Below are positions 59,616 through 64,000 of a stretch of DNA of 64,000 nt, one piece after another (the first letter of the stretch is position 1; each line of letters opens with the position of its first letter). Source of the DNA: Kofleriaceae bacterium (GTDB lineage Bacteria; Myxococcota_A; Polyangia; Haliangiales; Haliangiaceae); contig JACKDR010000018.1 of assembly GCA_020633495.1 (NCBI GenBank), positions 62,001-126,000 of the forward strand. Direction: 5' to 3'. The position numbers were made by a program, and so were the translations under genes. The notes beneath the pieces were generated by a model. The model ran no database searches and was not told the origin of the DNA. It saw only the letters and a list, made by a program, of their open reading frames with translations.

Positions 59616-60691
59616 GTGGGTTCATCCCTCGCGGAACCGACTGGGGGGTCGGGCGCCCGGTGCGCCGGCTGCGCCGCGTCGGTCCTGCTGAGCGGGGCGC
59701 AGCCGCGCGTCACCGCCGACGGACGGGTCGAGCTGTGGTGCCCGCCGTGCGCGCGCGCGGCGAGCGCGCTCCGGTCGCGGTCGCCGCCGACCCGCCGGCG
59801 CCCGCGCCGCGCCGCCGACGGCGCCCGGTGATCACCGCGGCGATCGGGCTCGGCACCGCGGCGGCGCTGATCGCCATGCTCGGTCCGGGCAGCAGCCGCC
59901 GCGCCGCGGCCCGGGTCACGCCGCCGGCCGTCGACGACCGCGCGGCCGCCAGCGCGCCGCTGCTCGGCAACCGCGCCGCCGACGCGCCGCCCGACGACGA
60001 CCTGCTCAAGGGCCCCGAGGCGCCGGCGCCGAACCTGCCCGAGCGCGACGGCGAGCCCCTCGACGACTGGTTCCCGACCCTCGCCGAGTGGGTCCACCCG
60101 GTGCCCGGCACCCGCGAGGTCGTGCCGCACCAGGCGTCGCGCTTCTTCGGCGCGCCGCGCGACGGCGTCGATCGCCCCGAGTGCGGCCGCGGCCACTGCG
60201 GCGTCGACCTCGAGGGCATCCGCGGCCAGCCGGTGGTGGCGGTGGCGTGGGGCACCGTGGCGCGCATCCAGCTCGATCCCAACCGGCGCGGCGGCCGCTA
60301 CGTCCGCATCGAGCACCCCGACTTCGTCTACACCACGTACTTCCACCTCGACGCCGTGGCCCGGGACCTCCACGTCGGCGACGAGGTCGAGCCCGGCACC
60401 CCGCTCGGCCTGCTGGGGCGCAGCGGCATCAAGGTGTCCCTGCCCCACCTCCACTTCGCCCTCGAGATCCCCGACGCCGGCAGCACCGAGCAGGTCCACT
60501 TCATCGACCCGTCGCCGTTCCTGGCGCGCGCCCAGGTCCTGCCCCGCGACGCCGTCGCGACCCCGCCCTCCGACCCCGGCATCCCCGGCGACGGCGTCGA
60601 CGAGCCGCCCGCCCCCGCGACGCCCGCCGCCGGGCCCACCGCCGCGCCGACCGACGAGTCGGTCGGCACCGACGAGCTCGCCGCGCCCTGA
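59616..60691 (+). CDS. Zinc-ribbon M23 peptidase (frame-disrupted)
   Basis: The N-terminus starts at GTG 59616, 7 nt after TAGCGT, and encodes a small zinc ribbon (CAGC...CPPC). The frame is then lost in an alternating GC run at 59749-59758. One base back, the sequence continues with a Pro/Arg linker, a membrane segment (about 59830-59885, ITAAIGLGTAAALIAML), and an M23/LytM peptidase domain ending at 60691. Metal ligands are present: GHCGVDLEG (H-x-x-x-D), the YFHL histidine and PHLHFAL (HxH). A Pro/Asp/Ala tail follows. The intact protein (about 358 residues) would have a cytoplasmic ribbon and an extracytoplasmic peptidoglycan endopeptidase. The break is probably a 1-nt loss or gain of a GC unit. 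Confidence 0.82.
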
Positions 60692-60821
60692 CCGTCCGGC
60701 CCCCGGACGACCGACGTCTCCGAGACCGCTGTCGGCCCGGCACCGTCGAGCTCGCCACCTCCTGACCGTCCAGCTCCCGGACAACCGACGTCTCCGAGAC
60801 CACGGTCAGCCCGCCGGCAAT
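60674..60821 (+). repeat. 74-bp tandem duplication at the end of the M23 gene
   Basis: Two copies with period 74 (60674-60747 and 60748-60821) begin with GAGCTCGCC and carry GGACGACCGACGTCTCCGAG or a near variant. The first copy includes the last codons and stop of the M23 gene, so the gene's 3' end has been duplicated downstream. Two diverged relatives (GTCCGG...GACGTCGCCGAG, period 47) occur at 61254-61345 on the far side of the minisatellite. Confidence 0.75.
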
Positions 60822-61250
60822 CAACCCCGGAGGGCCTCGCGAGAGCCCCCGCGCGCCCGCAGACCAACCCCGGAGGGCCCCCGCGCCCCCGAAAATCAAC
60901 CCCGGAGCGCCCCGCGCCCGCGAAAATCAACCCCGGAGCGCCCCGCGCCCCGAGAGCCCCCGCGCCCCCGCAGACCAACCCCGGAGGGCCCCCGCGCCCC
61001 AAAATCAACCCCGGAGCGCCCCGCGCCCCCGAAAATCAACCCGGAGCGCCCCGCGCCACCCCGGAGCGCCCCGCGCCCAACCCCGGAGCGCCCCGCGCGG
61101 CCGCAGACCAACCCCGGAGCGCCCCGCGCCCCCGAAGATCAACCCCGGAGCGCCCCGCGTCAAAATCAACCCCGGAGCGCCCCGCGGGAGCGCCCCGCGT
61201 CCGCCGCGAAGCAACCCCGGAGCGCCCGGCGGCCCGAGAGCGCGCCGCCC
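60820..61250. repeat. CAACCCCGGAG minisatellite, about 13 units
   Basis: Thirteen copies of the core CAACCCCGGAG, or a close variant, start at 60822, 60865, 60897, 60928, 60976, 61006, 61037, about 61057, 61078, 61109, 61140, 61167 and 61212. The commonest spacing is 30-32 bp, and the rest of the unit is GCGCCCCGCGCCCCCGAAAAT. The array fills the 659-nt convergent gap (60692-61350) between the M23 and VIT-VWA genes. Open frames across it encode only repeated Gly/Arg peptides and I reject them. Confidence 0.92.
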
Positions 61251-61350
61251 CGCGTCCGGTGTCCGGACGGCTGACGTCGCCGAGATGGCGGCGAGGGCAC
61301 GTCCGGTATCCGGACGACCGAGGTCTCCGGGGCCGGGCGCCCGCCGCGGC

Positions 61351-63801
61351 CTAGAACGACCACTCGACGCCGCCGCCGACGCTGGTCCGCGCCGCGACGT
61401 CACCGCTCACCGTCCAGACCTGGTCGACGCGGAGCACCGGGGCCAGCCGCCACGGCCCGAGGCGCAGCGCCGCGCGCCACGCCAGCCCGGGCGTGTCCAG
61501 CGACGCCCCGACCCCGAGCTCGACCGCGAGCAGCGGCGTCCACGCCGGACCGATCAGCGTCCGCGAGCTGACGTAGGCCGCGGCGTCGAAGCCGCCGTCG
61601 AGGCCCGGCGCCAGCTGCAGCTTCGCCGACAGCCCGAGCGCGACCCGCTGGCTGACCGCGCGGTAGGCGCTGCCCTCGACGTCGACCGCGGCGGCGCGCT
61701 CGTCGCCGCGCAGGTGCAGCCCGCCACCGACCGACAGCGACCGCACCCAGCGCGCCGAGATGACGCGCCCGTAGACCATGACGCTCTCGGCCTCGAACGA
61801 GCCGCTGGTGGCGTGGCCGACGCCCCCGGCGTCGACCGTCGGCGCCGCGGGCTCCGCCGCGGTGCCCGCGGCGCCGCCGGTCTTGACCTTGGCGTTGCGA
61901 TCGTAGTCGTCGTCGGCCTCGCCGTCAGCGGCCGCGACGTCGGCCGCGAACTCGGCGCCGGTGGTGCCGACGTCACCCGACGGCCCGAAGACCGCCTGCC
62001 AGCGCATGCCGGCCGGCGCCGCCACCGGGATCGTGACGGTGGTCTTGACCCCGCCGCGCACGACGACCCGCTGCCCGACCGCGACCAGCGCGGTCGACGG
62101 CGTCACCAGCCCGAACGCCAGGCCGAGCCGGCTGATCTCGTCGGCGCCGGCGTCGCCGCCCGTCGTCACCAGGTCCTCGACCCGCGCCCGCGCCCAGCGC
62201 CGCCCGATCAGCCCGTCGGTGCCCGTGGTCGCGCCGTCGAGCCGGGCCGCCAGCCGCGCCTTGCCCACCGTCGCGGTCACCGTGGTGGCGTCGGCCGGCA
62301 CCGTCGCCAGACGCGCCGCCACCACCACCGCGCGCCCCGGCGCCAGCGCCGGCAGCGTCGCCGGCGACACGTCCGCGACCGCCAGGCCGCCCCAGTCGAT
62401 CACCGGCACCACCGCCGGCGCCGCCACCGCCGCGATCAGCTCGGTCGCGGCGGCGTCGACGTCGTCGCCGGCGCCCAGGACGATCTCGACGCCGTGACCG
62501 CGCCGCGCCAGCTCGCCGAGCAGCGCGCGGTTGGGCGCCGCGCCGACCCCGATGACGTGGAGCCGCGCCGCCGCGCCGTCGACCCGCGCCGCCACCGCGG
62601 CGTCGTCGGCGACCAGGCCGTCGCTGATCAGCACCACCGCGACGTCGTCGGCGGCCGCCGACATCGCGCCGTCGACCAGCTCGGTCAGCTCGGTGCCCCC
62701 GCCGGCGCCGGCGGCGTCGATCCGCTTGCCCAGCCGGCGCAGCGCGGCCTTGCCGTGCTGCCAGCGCACGTCGCGATCGCCCAGGCCCAGCACCGCGACC
62801 TCCTCGTCGCCGATGCCGGCGAGCAGCGCGCGCGCCACGCCGCGCAGCTCGAGCAGCGCGTCGCCGTCCATCGAGCCCGACAGATCGAGCGCCAGGATCC
62901 AGCGGCGCTTGTCGCGCCGCGCCGCCCGGCGCGGCGCCTCGATCGAGAGCGCGATCACGGCGCCGTCGCCGCGGCGCTCGAGCCAGGCCCGCGCGCCGCC
63001 GTCGTCGCCGCTGCGCCAGCGGACCACGAGATCGCGATCCGAGCTGGCGTCGCGCACGACCGCGCGGGTGACGCCGCCCTTGCGGGTCACGGTCGCGTCG
63101 TGGCTCGGCACCTCGACCGCCTCGGCGTCGACGTCGCCCGGCAGCTCGATCGTCACGGTGATCGGGTTGCCGCCGCCGCTGCGCACCGGCGGCGTGATCC
63201 GCGACGCGTCGCCGGCCTGATCGGTGTCGGCGGCGGTGCCGGTGCCGCTGGTCGGCGCGCCGGTCGGGGTGCCCGGCACGTGGCGCGGCGCCACCACCAG
63301 CGGCAGCGCCAGCTCCCAGCCCTGGCGCCAGCGCGCCAGCCCGAAGTCGAAGCGCAGCTCGACCGAGACCTCGGCGCCGGGCTCGATGCCGGTCACCTGC
63401 TGGGTGAAGATGTCGTCGCGCTCCTGCTCGGTCAGCGCCGCCGCGACCCCGGCGGCGACCGCGGTCTCGTAGCGCTCGCGGGCCCGGTCGCGGGCCTCGA
63501 TCCGGGCCGTGATCGTGCGATCACCGGTCCGGATGACCATCGACCGCACCGCGGCGTCGGCCGGCAGCGGGAACACGTAGACGGCCTCGACCGCGCGGTC
63601 GAGGTCGTTGCGGAAGGTCTGGGTGATCGTCGCGTCGGCGAACGCGCCGCGGACGACGACGTGCGCCTCGGCCTTGACCTCGGGCAACGCGCGGCCGGCC
63701 GCGAACATTCCGGCGCCCTGCCGCTCCGACGCCGCGCGCACGGGTGCCGCGATCGCGAGCGCGATCAACGCGGCCAGCGCTGCGACGAGCGGGCGCATCA
63801 T
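61351..63801 (-). CDS. VIT-VWA protein with C-terminal outer-membrane barrel
   Basis: This 816-residue protein starts at ATG 63801, 9 nt after TAACCT. A signal peptide (about 1-24, cleavage after VRAA) precedes a VIT domain (about 40-165, VVVRGAFADATITQTFRND). A beta segment leads to a VWA domain (about 300-460) whose MIDAS motif is DLSGSMDG. A long linker (about 560-680) is followed by about 130 residues of amphipathic beta strands ending in VEWSF, a terminal aromatic as in outer-membrane proteins inserted by BamA. Proteins with VIT-VWA usually bind ligands through the metal site. A C-terminal barrel would hold that module at the cell surface or in the periplasm. Together with 1-5283, it is one of two VIT-VWA proteins in the window. 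Confidence 0.9.
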   Translation of the reverse strand: MMRPLVAALAALIALAIAAPVRAASERQGAGMFAAGRALPEVKAEAHVVVRGAFADATITQTFRNDLDRAVEAVYVFPLPADAAVRSMVIRTGDRTITARIEARDRARERYETAVAAGVAAALTEQERDDIFTQQVTGIEPGAEVSVELRFDFGLARWRQGWELALPLVVAPRHVPGTPTGAPTSGTGTAADTDQAGDASRITPPVRSGGGNPITVTIELPGDVDAEAVEVPSHDATVTRKGGVTRAVVRDASSDRDLVVRWRSGDDGGARAWLERRGDGAVIALSIEAPRRAARRDKRRWILALDLSGSMDGDALLELRGVARALLAGIGDEEVAVLGLGDRDVRWQHGKAALRRLGKRIDAAGAGGGTELTELVDGAMSAAADDVAVVLISDGLVADDAAVAARVDGAAARLHVIGVGAAPNRALLGELARRGHGVEIVLGAGDDVDAAATELIAAVAAPAVVPVIDWGGLAVADVSPATLPALAPGRAVVVAARLATVPADATTVTATVGKARLAARLDGATTGTDGLIGRRWARARVEDLVTTGGDAGADEISRLGLAFGLVTPSTALVAVGQRVVVRGGVKTTVTIPVAAPAGMRWQAVFGPSGDVGTTGAEFAADVAAADGEADDDYDRNAKVKTGGAAGTAAEPAAPTVDAGGVGHATSGSFEAESVMVYGRVISARWVRSLSVGGGLHLRGDERAAAVDVEGSAYRAVSQRVALGLSAKLQLAPGLDGGFDAAAYVSSRTLIGPAWTPLLAVELGVGASLDTPGLAWRAALRLGPWRLAPVLRVDQVWTVSGDVAARTSVGGGVEWSF

Positions 63802-64000
63802 GGCGACTCGAGGTTACACGCACCGCGGCGCCGCTCGATCTGCGGTCGACCTCCGTGCGCGGCCGCCGCCGCCGCCCGGCCGCGCAAGCGGCGTCGCCCC
63901 AGACCCACGCCACTGCGTGTCCGTGCAGCGACACCTCCGGGCCCGGCCGCGCAAGCCCATGACACTGCAACGGATCTCCTGGGCGCCGCGGGTGGCACCC
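63802..64000. other. Right-edge intergenic sequence
   Basis: This is the promoter region of the VIT-VWA gene (TAACCT at 63811-63816 on the - strand). The repeat CCGGCCGCGCAAGC occurs twice (about 63878 and 63943). An ATG at 63959 opens a + frame of 14 codons to the edge, too short to judge. Confidence 0.4.

Noticed and set aside
59660..59830. Separate start for the M23 peptidase at GTG 59660
   Set aside because: The first 30 residues would be Arg-rich shadow of the zinc-ribbon frame. A frame break in the GC run at 59749-59758 explains both parts better.
60820..61250. CRISPR-like appearance of regular 31-bp spacing
   Set aside because: The repeat fills the whole unit and no unique spacers of constant length exist. 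No cas gene is nearby.
60328..61403. Minus-strand open frames encoding GRSGVDFRGRG-type repeats
   Set aside because: These are translations of the minisatellite in several frames. There is no start context and no domain, and the repeat length is not a multiple of three.

Overview
The window is about 64 kb of very GC-rich DNA. GC-ending codons make most reverse-strand shadow frames open, so frames were chosen by protein family and start-site context. The gene content points to a myxobacterium-like organism (Myxococcota, possibly Haliangiales/Kofleriaceae): Hanks-type Ser/Thr kinases, a PATAN/DUF4388 protein, an FHA-GGDEF protein, VIT-VWA surface proteins, DUF4476, DUF5916, M13 and M16 peptidases, many lipoproteins, and a menaquinone pathway with a mevalonate-type HMG-CoA reductase. 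The lineage is inferred; there is no rRNA or tRNA gene here. I saw no insertion sequence, prophage or CRISPR.

Layout. 1-5915 (-): an ECF-type sigma factor and a giant FecR/VIT/VWA/TPR membrane protein that share an ATGA overlap; the giant gene runs off the left edge. 6-16.7 kb: serine dehydratase, a TonB-like secreted protein, a lipoprotein, an aldo/keto reductase, a 7TM-kinase fusion, DUF302, thioredoxin, a second sigma factor, a soluble-type kinase and a metallophosphoesterase. 16.8-28.9 kb: two arrays of the same GTGCCC satellite, a zinc-ribbon membrane protein with a frame break, aldehyde dehydrogenase, MutS2, a diguanylate cyclase, a DUF5916 outer-membrane protein and a PilZ/pseudo-receiver/PATAN protein.

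29.0-39.6 kb (+): a nine-gene, tightly overlapping operon for menaquinone and its isoprenoid tail: polyprenyl-diphosphate synthase, HMG-CoA reductase, UbiE/MenG, MenF, MenD, MenB, MenA, MenC, MenE. It has a good promoter and an inverted repeat in its predicted 5' leader. menF and menC are frame-disrupted in this sequence. 39.6-52.5 kb: a TPM/Tim44-like membrane pair, an OmpA-family protein, small proteins, an AsmA-like protein, DUF4476, an M13 peptidase, a PEGA protein, a mini M50-like protein, TerB-like, esterase and SUKH proteins. 52.7-63.8 kb: ATP-type PEP carboxykinase, an SDR, a copper monooxygenase-like lipoprotein, an M16 peptidase, a zinc-ribbon M23 peptidase (frame break), a 31-bp minisatellite, and a second VIT-VWA protein ending in a beta-barrel.

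Three points cut across the window. About a dozen genes have a TAnnnT hexamer 6-9 nt before an ATG or GTG and no Shine-Dalgarno sequence, which suggests leaderless mRNAs. Six frame breaks occur in otherwise conserved genes, three of them in short alternating-GC runs, so either the assembly has errors there or these runs vary. Intergenic satellites cluster at three sites.
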